Origin: JAFDVL01 sp043719385
Lineage (GTDB): Bacteria > Acidobacteriota > Blastocatellia > RBC074
Assembly: GCA_043719385.1 (NCBI GenBank)
Contig: JAYSTY010000473.1
Location: 1-5,307 of the forward strand
Length of the DNA: 5,307 nt
Direction: 5' to 3'
Position 1 is the stretch's first letter. Every line of letters begins with the position of its first letter. The translations under genes and the position numbers were made by a program. Below, in pieces: positions 5,029 through 5,307 of this stretch. A model generated the notes under the pieces. It saw nothing but the letters and a program-made list of their open reading frames with translations, did no database searches and was not told the DNA's origin.

Positions 5029-5307
5029 TAAAAATCCTCTCTTTCCACTTTCCATGCAGGGTTGCTACAAACGCTGGTGACGGTCGCGAGCGCGGCTTGC
5101 AACACCTCCACCTCTGTGCAACAAGCTGCTTCCTGTTTGACGCCAACGTGTCTCGTGGCTAACAACCAGCGAAAGAGCAAGGTGGCAATCCCGGCACCAA
5201 GCAATTGCGCAAGGATAAAGCCGGGCGCATCCATTGGTCTAATCCCCGCGAATGTATCGGTAGCCGCCCGCGCCCACGTCACTGCTGGATTGGCAAAGGA
5301 GGTCGAG
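5028..5307 (-). CDS. MIP/aquaporin-family channel, C-terminal part (arsenic-operon type), cut by window edge
   Basis: The last 92 codons are present; the 5' part lies beyond base 5307. The visible part begins STSFANPAVTWARAATDTF, containing the second NPA motif of the major intrinsic protein family. It continues with AGIRPMDAPGFILAQLLGAGIATLLFRWLL, the final membrane span. NPA is followed by Val where classical aquaporins have Arg, the constriction residue, which suggests a wider, less selective pore. Overlap with arsC points to arsenite efflux down its gradient, as proposed for AqpS of Sinorhizobium meliloti, where a channel takes the place of an ArsB/Acr3 pump. After the last span there is a tail of nearly 40 residues with three cysteines (ACC and VC) that I do not recognise. 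It ends at TAA 5028-5030. The family call is firm; the arsenite role is inferred from context. Confidence 0.88.
   Translation of the reverse strand, partial: STSFANPAVTWARAATDTFAGIRPMDAPGFILAQLLGAGIATLLFRWLLATRHVGVKQEAACCTEVEVLQAALATVTSVCSNPAWKVEREDF
5035..5040 (-). promoter_or_regulatory. Ribosome binding site of arsC inside the end of the channel gene
   Basis: AGAGGA on the minus strand, 6 bases before ATG 5028, lies within the last codons of the aquaporin frame. Together with the TAATG overlap it indicates translational coupling, and it decides against the upstream ATG at 5055. Confidence 0.65.

Noticed and set aside
5029..5055. Nine extra N-terminal codons for ArsC (start at 5055)
   Set aside because: The extension overlaps the channel gene and contains the AGAGGA that serves the ATG at 5028; ArsC relatives start close to the beta-strand before the P-loop.
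1..5307. CRISPR array, tRNA or rRNA genes
   Set aside because: No regularly spaced direct repeats, no T-arm/acceptor pattern and no conserved rRNA segments were seen on either strand.

Overview
The window looks like a chromosome segment of an Acidobacteriota-type bacterium. The main reason is two neighbouring outer-membrane receptors of the Oar-like TonB-dependent class, each with a signal peptide followed by a carboxypeptidase-regulatory-like domain, a family greatly expanded in that phylum. The moderate G+C would suit a Blastocatellia-like member better than high-GC Solibacter types. This placement is inference from gene content only.

Layout: every confident gene lies on the minus strand, so the genes read from right to left. 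At the right edge is an arsenic-type operon: the C-terminal part of a MIP/aquaporin channel (5028-5307, cut by the window edge), a thioredoxin-coupled arsenate reductase ArsC (4591-5028, sharing one base with the channel gene as TAATG), and a stand-alone OmpR-type winged-helix protein (4318-4584) 6 bases further on. The likely logic is that ArsC reduces arsenate to arsenite, the channel lets arsenite leave the cell, and the DNA-binding protein may regulate the set. The winged-helix frame is cut by an in-frame TAA just before its wing. The coding signature of the wing (IIPMIGVGYYL) continues in the same frame to 4240, so the regulator appears freshly truncated.

From 3509 to 4239 there is no confident gene. 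This stretch holds an imperfect inverted-repeat pair bounding 189 bases (3818-4006), a strong plus-strand intrinsic terminator with no recognisable gene in front of it (4075-4114), and a 29-codon plus-strand ORF for a single hydrophobic segment (4136-4225). These may be a small mobile element or remnant, or parts of an unannotated structured RNA.

The left two thirds is a complete Oar-like TonB-dependent receptor (497-3508), ended by an intrinsic terminator at 411-457, followed by the first 73 codons of a second receptor of the same class (1-221), whose leader carries overlapping inverted repeats. Two start sites were set by Shine-Dalgarno position: the receptor at 3508 and ArsC at 5028, both nine codons downstream of the longest open frame.
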